The notes beneath the pieces are model-generated. The model saw nothing but the letters and a program-made list of their open reading frames with translations, was not told the DNA's origin and ran no database searches. Source: Streptomyces subrutilus (GTDB lineage: Bacteria > Actinomycetota > Actinomycetes > Streptomycetales > Streptomycetaceae). From it: a stretch of 64,000 nt of DNA. Every line of letters starts with the position of its first letter. Positions within the stretch are counted from its first letter, which is position 1. The translations under genes were made by a program, and so were the position numbers. This document shows, piece by piece, positions 16,552-25,672 of this stretch. The stretch lies in the NCBI RefSeq assembly GCF_008704535.1, contig NZ_CP023701.1, forward strand, positions 1,116,001 through 1,180,000. Reading direction: 5' to 3'.

Positions 16552-19083
16552 ATGAGACGCGGAAAGCTCCGGATCCACCTCGGCTCGGCGCCGGGCGTCG
16601 GGAAGACGTACGCGATGCTCGCCGAGGCCCACCGCAGGGTCGAGCGCGGCACCGACTGCGTCGTCGGCTTCGTCGAGCACCACCACCGGCCGCGCACCGA
16701 AGTGATGCTGCACGGCCTGGACGTCGTCGCACGGCGCGAACTCGCGCACCGCGAGAGCGTGTTCACGGAGATGGACGTGGACGCGGTGCTCGCGCGCCGG
16801 CCGGCCGTCGCCCTCGTCGACGAGCTCGCGCACACCAACGTCCCCGGCTCGCGCAACACCAAGCGCTGGCAGGACGTGGAGGAGCTGCTGCGGGCCGGCA
16901 TCGACGTGGTCACCACCCTGAACATCCAGCACCTGGAGTCGCTCGGCGACGTGGTCGAGTCGATCACCGGCGTCCGCCAGCGCGAGACGGTGCCGGACGA
17001 GGTGGTGCGCCGGGCCGACCAGATCGAGCTGGTCGACATGGACCCGCAGGCCCTGCGCCGCCGGATGGCCCACGGCAACATCTACCGGCCGGACAAGGTC
17101 GACGCCGCCCTCTCCAACCACTTCCGCCCCGGCAACCTCACCGCGCTGCGCGAACTCGCCCTGCTCTGGGTGGCCGACCACGTCGACGAGTACCTCCGGC
17201 AGTACCGCGGCGAGCACGACATCCGCTCGACCTGGCAGGCCCGCGAGCGCATCGTCGTCGGGCTGACCGGCGGCCCGGAGGGTCACACCCTCATCCGGCG
17301 GGCCGCGCGCCTCGCCGAGAAGGGGGCCGGCGGCGAGGTCCTCGCCGTCTACGTCTCGGCCGGCGACGGCCTGTCCGCCGCCTCCCCCAAGGAGCTCGCC
17401 GTCCAGCGGACCCTGGTCGAGGGCCTCGGCGGCACGTTCCACCACGTCATCGGCGAGGACGTCCCGCACGCGCTGCTGGAGTTCGCCCGCGGCGTCAACG
17501 CGACCCAGATCGTCCTCGGCGTCAGCCGGCGCAGGCCCTGGCAGTACGTCCTCGGCCGCGGGGTCAGCGCCACCGTGGCCGTCGAGTCGGGCCCGGACAT
17601 CGACGTGCACCTGGTCACCCACGACGCCGTCGCCAAGGGCCGCGGCCTGCCGGTGGCCCGCGGTGCCCGGCTCGGCCGGTCCCGCGTCACCTGGGGATGG
17701 CTGACCGGGACCGCCGGACCGGCCGCGCTCGCGCTCCTGCTCCACGAGGCCGGCCCCGAGCTCGGCCTGGCCAACGACATGCTGCTCTTCCTCACCTTCA
17801 CCGTCGCCGCCGCGCTGCTGGGCGGCCTGCTGCCCGCGCTCGCGTCGGCCGCGTTCGGGTCCCTGCTGCTGAACTACTTCTTCACTCCGCCGCTGTACCG
17901 GCTCACCGTGTCCGACCCCCGCAACATCGTCGCCATCTCGATCTTCGTCGGCGTGGCCGTCTCGGTGGCCTCCGTCGTCGACCTGGCCGCCCGCCGCACC
18001 CACCAGGCGGCCCGGCTGCGCGCCGAGTCCGAGATACTCTCCTTCCTCGCCGGCAGCGTCCTGCGCGGCGAAAGCTCCCTGGACGCCCTGCTGGAGCGGC
18101 TGCGGGAGACTTTCGCCATGCGGTCCGTGGCCCTGTTGGAGCGGGCCGGCGAGACCGAGCCCTGGACCACGGCCGCCGCCGTGGGCGCCCACCCGGCCGG
18201 CCGGCCCGAGGACGCGGACGTCGACCTGCCGGTCGGCGAACACCTGGCCCTCGCGCTGACCGGCCGGGTGCTGCCCGCCGAGGACCGCCGGGTGCTCGGT
18301 GCCTTCGGCGCCCAGGCCGCCGTCGTCCTGGACCGGCAGCGCCTGGTCGACGAGGCAGGCAGGGCCCGCGAACTCGCCGAGGGCAACCGCATCCGCACCG
18401 CCCTGCTGGCCGCCGTCAGCCACGACCTGCGCACCCCGCTCGCCGGCATCAAGGCCTCCGTCACCTCCCTGCGCTCCGCGGACGTGGAGTGGTCCGAGGA
18501 CGACCGCGCCGCACTGCTGGCGGGCGTCGAGGAGGGCGCCGACCGCCTCGCCGCGCTGATCGGCAACCTCCTCGACATGTCCCGACTGAACACCGGGGCC
18601 GTCGTCCCGCTGATCCGCGAGACCGACCTCGACGAGGTGGTCCCGATGGCGCTGCGCGGCGTACCGGAGGACAGCGTCGAGCTCGACATCCCCGAGACCC
18701 TGCCGATGGTCGCGGTGGACCGCGGACTGCTGGAGCGGGTGGTGGCCAACGTGGTCGAGAACGCCGTCAAGCACAGCCCCGGCGGGGAGCCGGTGCTGGT
18801 GTCCGCCAGCTCCCTGCTCGGCCGGGTCGAGCTGCGGGTCGTCGACCGCGGGCCCGGTGTGCCCGAGGAGGCCAAGGAGCGCATCTTCGAACCCTTCCAG
18901 CGGCACGGCGACGCCCCGCGCGGAGCCGGGGTCGGCCTCGGGCTCGCCGTGGCCCGCGGCTTCACCGAGGCCATCGGGGGCACCCTGACCACCGAGGACA
19001 CCCCGGGCGGCGGCCTGACCATGGTCCTCAGCCTGCCCACCGCGCGGCCCGCGTCCCCGGTCCGCCCGGGACCGTCGCGTTGA
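16552..19083 (+). CDS. kdpD: KdpD, K+-responsive sensor histidine kinase
   Basis: 843 residues from ATG 16552, where the conserved MRRGKLRIHLG N-terminus begins; an in-frame GTG at 16438 would add 38 low-complexity residues. Domain order: KdpD N-terminal domain with Walker A-like G-x-x-P-G-V-G-K-T (residues about 13-20), USP-like domain (about 235-360), four transmembrane helices/DUF4118 (about 375-475), GAF region, HisKA with phospho-acceptor His at about residue 624 (V-S-H-D-L-R-T-P-L), HATPase with N-box E-N-A-V-K-H-S near 737. It controls kdp expression through KdpE in known systems. No kdpE lies downstream; a leaderless VOC gene follows instead. Confidence 0.97.
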   Translation: MRRGKLRIHLGSAPGVGKTYAMLAEAHRRVERGTDCVVGFVEHHHRPRTEVMLHGLDVVARRELAHRESVFTEMDVDAVLARRPAVALVDELAHTNVPGSRNTKRWQDVEELLRAGIDVVTTLNIQHLESLGDVVESITGVRQRETVPDEVVRRADQIELVDMDPQALRRRMAHGNIYRPDKVDAALSNHFRPGNLTALRELALLWVADHVDEYLRQYRGEHDIRSTWQARERIVVGLTGGPEGHTLIRRAARLAEKGAGGEVLAVYVSAGDGLSAASPKELAVQRTLVEGLGGTFHHVIGEDVPHALLEFARGVNATQIVLGVSRRRPWQYVLGRGVSATVAVESGPDIDVHLVTHDAVAKGRGLPVARGARLGRSRVTWGWLTGTAGPAALALLLHEAGPELGLANDMLLFLTFTVAAALLGGLLPALASAAFGSLLLNYFFTPPLYRLTVSDPRNIVAISIFVGVAVSVASVVDLAARRTHQAARLRAESEILSFLAGSVLRGESSLDALLERLRETFAMRSVALLERAGETEPWTTAAAVGAHPAGRPEDADVDLPVGEHLALALTGRVLPAEDRRVLGAFGAQAAVVLDRQRLVDEAGRARELAEGNRIRTALLAAVSHDLRTPLAGIKASVTSLRSADVEWSEDDRAALLAGVEEGADRLAALIGNLLDMSRLNTGAVVPLIRETDLDEVVPMALRGVPEDSVELDIPETLPMVAVDRGLLERVVANVVENAVKHSPGGEPVLVSASSLLGRVELRVVDRGPGVPEEAKERIFEPFQRHGDAPRGAGVGLGLAVARGFTEAIGGTLTTEDTPGGGLTMVLSLPTARPASPVRPGPSR

Positions 19084-19170
19084 GCCGCCTCGGGCGGAGC
19101 CGGGCCCCCCGCCCTCCCGCACCCGCCCGGCGCGGCGCACCGGGCCGGTCCACCCCGTAGATTCGGAGCC

Positions 19171-19557
19171 ATGGTGCACGTACTCGGCAGCAGGGTCCTG
19201 CTGCATCCCACGGATCCGGAACGCTCCCGCGCCTTCTACGGCGGCGCCCTGGGCCTCGCCGTCTACCGCGAGTTCGGGACCGGCCCGGAACGGGGAACGG
19301 TCTACTTCCTCGGCGGCGGTTTCCTGGAGGTCTCCGGCCGCTCCGACACCCCGCCCGTGCCCGGCCTCCAGCTCTGGCTCCAGGTCGACGACGTGCGGGC
19401 GGCGCACGCCGAGCTGCTCGGGGCGGGGGTGCGGGTGCTGCGGCCGCCCGTGAAGGAGCCCTGGGGGCTGATCGAGATGTGGCTCGCGGATCCGGACGGC
19501 GTGCGGATCGCCGTGGTCGAGGTGCCGTCGGACCACCCGCTGCGCTACCGCCCCTGA
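19171..19557 (+). CDS. VOC-family (glyoxalase/bleomycin resistance-like) protein
   Basis: 128 residues in the beta-alpha-beta-beta-beta VOC fold, with paired half-modules (V-L-L-H-P-T-D-x-E-R-S-R-A-F-Y early, then LWLQVDDVRAAHAELL, and P-W-G-L-I-E-M-W-L-A-D-P-D-G at the end). Possible metal ligands are a His near the start and the late Glu. TAGATT ends 7 nt before the ATG, so the mRNA is probably leaderless. The function could be small-molecule binding, resistance or isomerisation. Confidence 0.85.
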   Translation: MVHVLGSRVLLHPTDPERSRAFYGGALGLAVYREFGTGPERGTVYFLGGGFLEVSGRSDTPPVPGLQLWLQVDDVRAAHAELLGAGVRVLRPPVKEPWGLIEMWLADPDGVRIAVVEVPSDHPLRYRP

Positions 19558-19566
19558 CGGTCCGCG

Positions 19567-19596
19567 CGACGGGCCGGCCACCCGGCCGGCCCGTCG
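19567..19596. terminator. bidirectional terminator hairpin
   Basis: Perfect 13-bp stem CGACGGGCCGGCC / GGCCGGCCCGTCG with a 4-nt loop, placed between the convergent VOC and KimA-like genes. Confidence 0.85.
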
Positions 19597-19599
19597 GCG

Positions 19600-21918
19600 C
19601 TACGGCAGGTGGAAGGGGACCGTGGTGATGACGATCTTGGGCAGGGGGCGCAGGGAGCGGCGCAGGCGCGACGCGGTCCGGCTGTGCAGCAGTTGGTGTC
19701 TGCGGCGGCGGGTGACGATCTCCGGCAGGATCACGGTGAGGGTGAGCTCCGGGTGCCGGTGGTGCAGCGCCTCCAGGTAGTGGACCAGGGGCGCGACGAC
19801 CGCCCGGTACGGGGAGACGATGACCTCCATCGGGAGGTGGTCGCCCCACAGGGTCCAGTAGTCGCGGAAGCGCCGGCCCTCGTGGTCGGACAGGCTGATG
19901 TGGAGCACGAGCACGGGCTGCTGGAGCGAGGCGGCGTAGGCGAGGGTGCGCATGCTCGCGAGGTCGAGGGTGGCCAGTGCGACGACGGACAGGTTCCGGA
20001 CCTCTGCGGGCAGTTCCTCGTCCTCCCCGGTGCCGGGCGCCCCGCCCCCCTGCGCGGCCCGCCGTCCGACGGCCCCTCCTGCGACGGCCTGTCCGAGGGC
20101 CGGGGCCGGGGCCGGGGCCGGGCCCGCGTGGGGCGGCGGCGCCGCGGCGGCGCGGGCGGGCAGTTCCAGGGCCTGCGCGTGCAGGCGCAGGGCCGCGCGG
20201 GCCGACGCGTAGTGGCGTCGGATGCGGGTGGTGACGTAGAGGAAGACGCCCACGGCGACGATCGCCACCCAGGCCCCTTCGGTGAACTTGGTGATGCCCG
20301 CCGTGAGGAAGACGAGCGCGGACAGCAGGGCGCCGACGGCGTTGAACAGCATGCTCTTGCGCCAGTGCCGGTCGCGCCGCCGCCACCAGTGGACGACCAT
20401 GCCGGTCTGCGACAGGGTGAAGGCGAGGAAGACGCCGACCGCGTACAGCGGGATCAGCGCGCCGGTCCGGCCGTCGAAGGCGACGAAGACCAGGGCGGCC
20501 GCGACGGAGAGCAGCAGGACGCCGTTGCTGTACGCGAGCCGGTCGCCCAGCCGCATGAAGACGCGGGGCGCGTAGTCGTCGCGTGCCAGGAGGGACAGGA
20601 CGCGGGGGAAGTCGTTGTACGCCGTGTTCGCCGCCAGCAGCAGTACGGCGGCCGTGGCCGCCTGGACGAAGACGTACATCGCTCCCGAGCCGAAGCCGAG
20701 GTGCGCGAGCTGGGAGAGCACGGTCTCGCGCGCGTCCGGCACCACTCCGGTGAGCTGGATGAGGGCCACGATGCCGGCGAACATGGCGATGAGCAGGCCC
20801 ACCATCCAGGTCAGGGTGGTGCGCGCGTTGCGCCATTCGACCGGCTTGAAGGCGGGCACGGCGTTGGAGATCGCCTCGATGCCGGTCATCGCGGTGGCAC
20901 CGGAGGAGAAGGCCCGCATGACCAGCAGCAGGCCGGCCGTCTCCGTCACGGGCAGCGGCGGGGTGGGGCGGGGCTCGAAGTCGTGGCCGGCGGCGGTCAC
21001 CAGTCCGGCGACGACCAGCGCGAACACGGCGCCGATGAAGAGGTAGGTGGGGGCGGCGAAGAGGGCGCCCGCCTGCCGGATGCCGCGCAGGTTGCCGGCG
21101 AGGAGCAGGACGATCACGCCCACGCCGAGGGGGACGGTCGCGGCGGTCAGGGAGGGGACGGCCGAGGTGATGGCGGCCACCCCGGAGGCGATCGACACCG
21201 CGACGGTCAGGACGTAGTCCGTCATCAGTCCGGCCGCCGCGATCAGACCGGCCGACGGGCCGAGGTTGGCACCGGCGACGATGTACGAGCCGCCGCCGTG
21301 CGGGTAGGCGCGGATGGTCTGACGGTACGACAGGCCGACGGCCAGCATCAGGAACGCGATCGCCCCGGCGACGGGCAGCGCGTGGGCGAGCCCGGCCGTC
21401 CCGGCCAGCACCAGGACCGCGAGCATCGCCTCGGGGCCGTACGCGACCGACGAGAGCGCGTCGGCGGACAGCACCGGCAGCGCCACCAGCTTGCGCATGC
21501 GCTCGCTCGCCACCGCGGAGCTCTTGAGCGCTTCCCCCAGCAGCAGCCGGCGCGTCCGCGCCCCGGCCCGCCGCACCGGCCCCGACGGCCGCTCGCCGGT
21601 CGCGAACCGGCCCTCCCGTACCTCCCCGGCCTCCGCCGCCGTGTCCGACGCCGTGTCCGGCGGCGGTCCGACCACGGAGACCGTCACCAGCCGGCCGAAG
21701 CGGCCCGGCCGCACCTCGGCCGGGAGCGGGAACCGGCCCAGATCGGGATCGACCGGCAGGGCCCGCCGCCACGCCTCGGGCGGGGCCGACGACCGGCCCC
21801 ACTCCCGGCCCACCCGCCTCAGCACACGCTGCTGTTCCTCGTCCAGACCCGGCAGCGAGGCAGCGGGACCCGGTGGACCCGCCGAATCCGGTTCACGGGT
21901 TCCCTGCGCATCCGTCAC
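19600..21918 (-). CDS. KimA-like APC-superfamily potassium importer with cytosolic C-terminal domain
   Basis: 772 residues. About 130 N-terminal residues (a D-E-E-Q-Q-R-V-L-like helix and an Arg/Pro-rich stretch) precede 12 APC helices with K-L-x-x-L-P-V-x-S-x-D-A-L-S-S-V-A-Y-G-P-E, S-Y-R-Q-T-I-x-A-Y-P-H-G-G-G-S-Y and D-Y-V-L-T-V-A-V-S, almost the textbook KimA pattern. The roughly 190-residue C-terminal cytosolic part is USP-like (VLVLHISLSDHE, RDYWTLWGDHLP, PLVHYLEAL). In KimA this domain binds c-di-AMP to shut the transporter. It is probably a K+/H+ symporter; the middle of the tail carries a Pro/Ala-rich insert. Confidence 0.87.
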   Translation of the reverse strand: MTDAQGTREPDSAGPPGPAASLPGLDEEQQRVLRRVGREWGRSSAPPEAWRRALPVDPDLGRFPLPAEVRPGRFGRLVTVSVVGPPPDTASDTAAEAGEVREGRFATGERPSGPVRRAGARTRRLLLGEALKSSAVASERMRKLVALPVLSADALSSVAYGPEAMLAVLVLAGTAGLAHALPVAGAIAFLMLAVGLSYRQTIRAYPHGGGSYIVAGANLGPSAGLIAAAGLMTDYVLTVAVSIASGVAAITSAVPSLTAATVPLGVGVIVLLLAGNLRGIRQAGALFAAPTYLFIGAVFALVVAGLVTAAGHDFEPRPTPPLPVTETAGLLLVMRAFSSGATAMTGIEAISNAVPAFKPVEWRNARTTLTWMVGLLIAMFAGIVALIQLTGVVPDARETVLSQLAHLGFGSGAMYVFVQAATAAVLLLAANTAYNDFPRVLSLLARDDYAPRVFMRLGDRLAYSNGVLLLSVAAALVFVAFDGRTGALIPLYAVGVFLAFTLSQTGMVVHWWRRRDRHWRKSMLFNAVGALLSALVFLTAGITKFTEGAWVAIVAVGVFLYVTTRIRRHYASARAALRLHAQALELPARAAAAPPPHAGPAPAPAPALGQAVAGGAVGRRAAQGGGAPGTGEDEELPAEVRNLSVVALATLDLASMRTLAYAASLQQPVLVLHISLSDHEGRRFRDYWTLWGDHLPMEVIVSPYRAVVAPLVHYLEALHHRHPELTLTVILPEIVTRRRRHQLLHSRTASRLRRSLRPLPKIVITTVPFHLP

Positions 21919-22056
21919 GCCGCACAGTGTTGCCGACGGCGCGTCACCGGATCGGCACCGACATGGGCGGGCGGTGCGGACGCACCCGCGCAGCGCACGG
22001 TTCGCCCCCGCGCACCCTCGCCCCCGCGCGTCCAGGGGAAGTCTTTGCCGTGGTGC

Positions 22057-22076
22057 CTCTGATGCAGAGCTAAAAT
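22057..22076 (+). promoter_or_regulatory. MarR operator overlapping a leaderless promoter
   Basis: Inverted repeat CTCTG-ATG-CAGAG (22057-22069) abuts TAAAAT (22071-22076), which lies 6 nt before the GTG start. A repressor on the repeat would cover the -10 region, consistent with MarR autoregulation of the three-gene operon. Confidence 0.6.
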
Positions 22077-22082
22077 GGGTTC

Positions 22083-22538
22083 GTGGCTTCCGTCGAGTTC
22101 CCCGACTCGCTCGCCGACGTGCTGGCAGGAGTGCAGCGCATGGTCCGGCGGCGGCTGCGGCACGGTACGCCGGCCCCGGCCCTGCGGGGCGCGCAGGTCG
22201 AACTGCTGCGGCTGGTCGTCTCCCGGCCCGGGATCAGGGTGTCGGAAGCGGCACGGGAGCTGTACCTCGCCGGGAACTCCGTCTCCACGCTGGTCCACCA
22301 ACTGAGCCGCGCCGGGTTCCTGCGGCGCGAGACCGATGCCGCCGACCGCCGCTCCGTGCGGCTGCTGCCCACCACGGCGGCGGCCTCGCGCCTGGCGGAC
22401 TGGGAGCAGCGCCGGTCCGCCCTGGTGCGCGAGCAGGTGGCGCGCCTGCCGGCCGACGAGCGGGCGGCCCTCGCCGCGGCCCTGCCGGCGCTGCGCAGAC
22501 TGGCCCGGAACCTGCACGAGGACGTGGAGGGCGCATGA
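22083..22538 (+). CDS. MarR-family transcriptional regulator
   Basis: 151 residues with the MarR winged helix: R-G-A-Q-V-E-L-L-R-L-V (H1-H2), V-S-E-A-A-R-E-L and N-S-V-S-T-L-V-H-Q-L recognition helix, D-R-R-S-V-R-L wing. GTG start at 22083. Its stop overlaps the ATG of the ABC ATPase gene, so regulator and exporter are co-expressed; a drug-like ligand that relieves repression is the usual arrangement. Confidence 0.9.
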   Translation: MASVEFPDSLADVLAGVQRMVRRRLRHGTPAPALRGAQVELLRLVVSRPGIRVSEAARELYLAGNSVSTLVHQLSRAGFLRRETDAADRRSVRLLPTTAAASRLADWEQRRSALVREQVARLPADERAALAAALPALRRLARNLHEDVEGA

Positions 22539-23428
22539 ACCACAGGACCGCACCCGCGACCGGAGCGGCGCCCGCCGACAGGGCGGCCACCGAGGCCGTG
22601 CGCTGCCGCGGGCTGGACTACGCGTTCGGCGAGACCCGGGCCGTGGCCGGCCTCGACCTGTCCGTACGGGCCGGCGAGGTCTTCGGCCTCCTCGGCCCCA
22701 ACGGCGCCGGGAAGACCACCGCGATCCGCTGTGTCACCACCCTTCTGCCCGTTTCCCCGGGCACGGTGTCGGTGTTCGGCCACGACGCGGCGAAGGAGAA
22801 GATGGCGGTGCGCCGCCTGCTGGGCTACGTACCGCAGCAGTTGTCCGCGGACGCCGGGATGACGGGCCGGGAGAACGTGGCGCTCTTCGCCCGCGTCTTC
22901 GACGTCGCGCGCCGCGAGCGCGCCGCGCGGGTCGCCCAGGCACTGGCCGCCGTCGACCTCACCGGCGCGGCCGACCGGATGGCCAAGACCTATTCGGGCG
23001 GCATGATCCGTCGGCTGGAGCTCGCGCAGGCGCTGGTCAGCGCGCCCCGGCTGCTGATGCTCGACGAGCCGACGATCGGTCTCGACCCCATCGCCCGCAC
23101 CACCGTCTGGGACCGCATCACCACCGTGCGGCGGGCCACGGGCATGACGGTGCTGGTGACCACGCACTCCATGGAGGAGGCCGAGCAGTACTGCGACCGG
23201 GTGGGGCTGATGCACCGGGGCCGCATCCACGCGCTCGGCACCCCGGCCGCGTTGCGCGCGGAGCTGCGCGCCCGGCGGCGCACGGCCGCGGACGCGTCGG
23301 CGCGGGCGGACGTGCTGCCCACGCTGGAGGACGTCTTCCGCGAGGTCGCGGGCCGGGGGCTCGACGAGGAGGGAGGCGACTTCCACGATGTCAGGAACGC
23401 ACGCCATACGGCGGCCCGGCTCGGCTGA
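22535..23428 (+). CDS. ABC exporter ATPase (DrrA/drug-resistance type)
   Basis: 297 residues. Walker A G-P-N-G-A-G-K-T-T (about residue 55), Q-loop P-Q-Q, signature Y-S-G-G-M-I-R-R, Walker B L-L-M-L-D-E-P and H-loop T-T-H-S-M, then the DrrA-type tail (P-T-L-E-D-V-F). It couples ATP hydrolysis to the permease encoded by the overlapping next gene. Substrate unknown; daunorubicin-resistance-type exporters usually extrude drugs or lipids. Confidence 0.93.
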   Translation: MNHRTAPATGAAPADRAATEAVRCRGLDYAFGETRAVAGLDLSVRAGEVFGLLGPNGAGKTTAIRCVTTLLPVSPGTVSVFGHDAAKEKMAVRRLLGYVPQQLSADAGMTGRENVALFARVFDVARRERAARVAQALAAVDLTGAADRMAKTYSGGMIRRLELAQALVSAPRLLMLDEPTIGLDPIARTTVWDRITTVRRATGMTVLVTTHSMEEAEQYCDRVGLMHRGRIHALGTPAALRAELRARRRTAADASARADVLPTLEDVFREVAGRGLDEEGGDFHDVRNARHTAARLG

Positions 23429-24248
23429 GCCCGCGGGCGGCGGGCCCTTCGACCTGCTGCTCGTCCCGCCGAACCCGCGTATGGGCTGGCGGGTGCTGCC
23501 CGCCCGGGTCGTGGCCATGTGCGTGGTCGAACTGCAGAAGCTGCGCCACGACCGGACCGAGCTCTACACCCGCGCCGTCCAGCCGGCACTCTGGCTGCTG
23601 ATCTTCGGCGAGACCTTCACCCGCATCAAGGCCATCCCGACCGGCGGCATCCCGTACATCGACTTCCTCGCGCCGGGCATCATCGCCCAGTCCGCGATGT
23701 TCATCGCGATCTTCTACGGCATCATGATCATCTGGGAGCGGGACGCCGGCATCCTGACCAAGCTCCTCGTGACCCCGACCCCCCGGTCCGCCCTGATCAG
23801 CGGCAAGGCGTTCGCCTCCGGGGTGAAGGCTCTGATCCAGGCCGCCGTGGTGATCGTCATCGCCACCGTCCTGGGCGTGGCCATGACCTGGAACCCGCTG
23901 AAGCTGCTCGGGGTCGCGGTCGCCGTCGTGCTCGGCTCGGCCTTCTTCTCCTGCCTGTCGATCACGATCGCGGGCATCGTGCTCACCCGGGACCGGCTCA
24001 TGGGCATCGGCCAGGCCATCACGATGCCGCTCTTCTTCGCGTCGAACGCGCTGTACCCGGTGGCGATCATGCCCGGCTGGCTCCGGGCGATCAGCCTGGT
24101 CAACCCGCTCACCTACCAGGTGGACGCACTGCGCGGGCTGCTCCTCGGCACCCCTTCCCACCTGCTGCTCGACTACGGCGTCCTGGCCTTCGCCGCCGTC
24201 CTGGGCATCACGGCCGCCTCGTCCCTCCTGGGCCGGCTGGCCCGCTGA
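23388..24248 (+). CDS. ABC-2 type exporter permease (DrrB type)
   Basis: 286 residues. A roughly 35-residue cytoplasmic tail precedes six transmembrane helices with the ABC-2 pattern (F-L-A-P-G-I-I-A-Q, W-E-R-D-A-G-I-L-T-K-L-L-V-T-P, and N-P-L-T-Y-Q-V-D-A-L-R near the end). It overlaps the ATPase gene by 41 bp, suggesting tight coupling. Last gene of the MarR operon. Confidence 0.92.
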   Translation: MSGTHAIRRPGSAEPAGGGPFDLLLVPPNPRMGWRVLPARVVAMCVVELQKLRHDRTELYTRAVQPALWLLIFGETFTRIKAIPTGGIPYIDFLAPGIIAQSAMFIAIFYGIMIIWERDAGILTKLLVTPTPRSALISGKAFASGVKALIQAAVVIVIATVLGVAMTWNPLKLLGVAVAVVLGSAFFSCLSITIAGIVLTRDRLMGIGQAITMPLFFASNALYPVAIMPGWLRAISLVNPLTYQVDALRGLLLGTPSHLLLDYGVLAFAAVLGITAASSLLGRLAR

Positions 24249-24311
24249 CGGTCCCGGCCCGGGCGGGGCGCCGGGCCGGGCCGGGCCGGCCGGTCCGACC
24301 CGCGAGCCGGG

Positions 24312-25550
24312 TCAGAAGGCGTACCTGATCCGCAGCCACGGCGCGTGCGCGGCGACGAGCTCGCGCATCGTCTCGACCGCCCCGGCCTTCACGCCGCCGC
24401 GGTAGCGCACGTTCCAGCTGCCGTTCTCCGAGCGCTTGGGCTGTTGCAGGTCGGGGCGCCACAGGACGTCCTCCGCGCGCGGGTGCCAGCCGAGGTTCAG
24501 CTCGTGCAGGCCCTCGTTGTGCGTCAGCATGATGACCTCCGCGGCGGCCTGGGCCTTGACCGGGGCGGGCAGCACCTCGTCCATGTGCCGCAGCAGCAGC
24601 GACCAGTCCCGGGCCCAGCCCGGTCGCAGCACCACGGGCGAGAGGTTGAAGTGGACCTCGTACCCCGCCTCCAGGAAGTCCCCGGCGGCGGCGATCCGGC
24701 TCTCGACGGGGCTGGTGCGGATGTCCAGGAGCCGGGAGTCCTCCTGCGGCATGAGGGAGAACCGCACGCGGGTGCGGCCCCGGGGGTCGAGCAGCAGGAG
24801 GTCCGGGTTGACGAACTTCGTCGCGAAGGAGGCCTTGGCAGCGGGCCACCGGGCGAAGGCGCGCACCAGGTCGGCGACGTTGTCGCTGATCAGAGCGTCG
24901 ACGGAGCAGTCGCTGTTCTCCCCGATGTCGTAGACCCACGCGGCCGGATCGCACTGGTTCGGCTCGGTCTTCGGGCCGAGGCGCGCGAGGTGCCGGGAGA
25001 GGTGGGCGATGGTGCGGTCGATGTTGGTGAAGACGGTGACGGGGTTGGCGTAGCCCTTGCGGCGCGGGACGTAGCAGTAGGCGCACGCCATGGCGCAGCC
25101 GTTGGCGGACCCGGGGGCGATCCAGTCCGCGGAGCGGCCGTTGGGCCGGGTGGTGAGCGTCTTCTTCTCCCCCAGGACCAGGACCTCGCTCTTGATCCTG
25201 ACCCAGCGGTCCACGTTGCCCTCGTCGCCGTGGAGGTCCGCGATCCGCCAGTGCGAGTCCACGGGCACGACCTCGGCGTCGGGGAAGCGGGCCAGGACCT
25301 GCCGGCCGCGGGGGGAGGCCGCGGCCGCGGGCTCGGCGCGGATCTGCCGTACGGAGAGCATCCTGCGGGCGGCCGGGGAGTCGCGGAAGAGCGGTCGGGC
25401 GCCGGCCGGCGCGCGGGATTCCCGCCCGAGGTCGAGGTCGTCGAGGGCGAAGAGGGCGTCCACGTCCGCGTCGTCGGGGCGGGCACGGTCCGGGCGGGGG
25501 TCTTCGGGGCGGCGGTCTTCGGGGCGGCCCCTGCGCGGCTCGGCGCCCAT
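24312..25550 (-). CDS. spore photoproduct lyase-like radical SAM protein
   Basis: 412 residues. After about 75 charged, probably disordered residues comes the SPL fold: radical SAM C-x3-C-x2-C at Cys152, 156 and 159 (C-A-M-A-C-A-Y-C) followed by Tyr, as in SplB. A further Cys in S-D-C-S-V-D-A-L is a candidate for the H-donor Cys141 of Bacillus SPL (inference). ATG 25548-25550 follows GGAGAAG. SplB directly reverses 5-thyminyl-5,6-dihydrothymine in spores; streptomycete homologues are known by annotation, but their substrate is less clear. Probably transcribed after the photolyase gene upstream (122-bp gap). Confidence 0.88.
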   Translation of the reverse strand: MGAEPRRGRPEDRRPEDPRPDRARPDDADVDALFALDDLDLGRESRAPAGARPLFRDSPAARRMLSVRQIRAEPAAAASPRGRQVLARFPDAEVVPVDSHWRIADLHGDEGNVDRWVRIKSEVLVLGEKKTLTTRPNGRSADWIAPGSANGCAMACAYCYVPRRKGYANPVTVFTNIDRTIAHLSRHLARLGPKTEPNQCDPAAWVYDIGENSDCSVDALISDNVADLVRAFARWPAAKASFATKFVNPDLLLLDPRGRTRVRFSLMPQEDSRLLDIRTSPVESRIAAAGDFLEAGYEVHFNLSPVVLRPGWARDWSLLLRHMDEVLPAPVKAQAAAEVIMLTHNEGLHELNLGWHPRAEDVLWRPDLQQPKRSENGSWNVRYRGGVKAGAVETMRELVAAHAPWLRIRYAF

Positions 25551-25672
25551 CGTCTTCTCCTGCGGGATCTTCGCGGCCGCCCCCGTGGGGGTCGTGCGCG
25601 GCGGAACGGTCCGGGCCCCGTGCTCCCCGGGCCCTCCACTGTAGGCCGCCCGGTGCGCGGCCGCGGGCCGTC

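Noticed and set aside
19084-19170. kdpE response regulator expected after kdpD
   Set aside because: Only 87 bp separate kdpD from the VOC gene; no receiver or OmpR-type frame exists there or on the opposite strand.
13576-19581. Open frame of 2001 codons on the minus strand
   Set aside because: It is the antisense shadow of kdpB, kdpC and kdpD; composition is repetitive Gly/Asp/Val typical of GC-rich antisense frames, and the plus-strand genes are certain.
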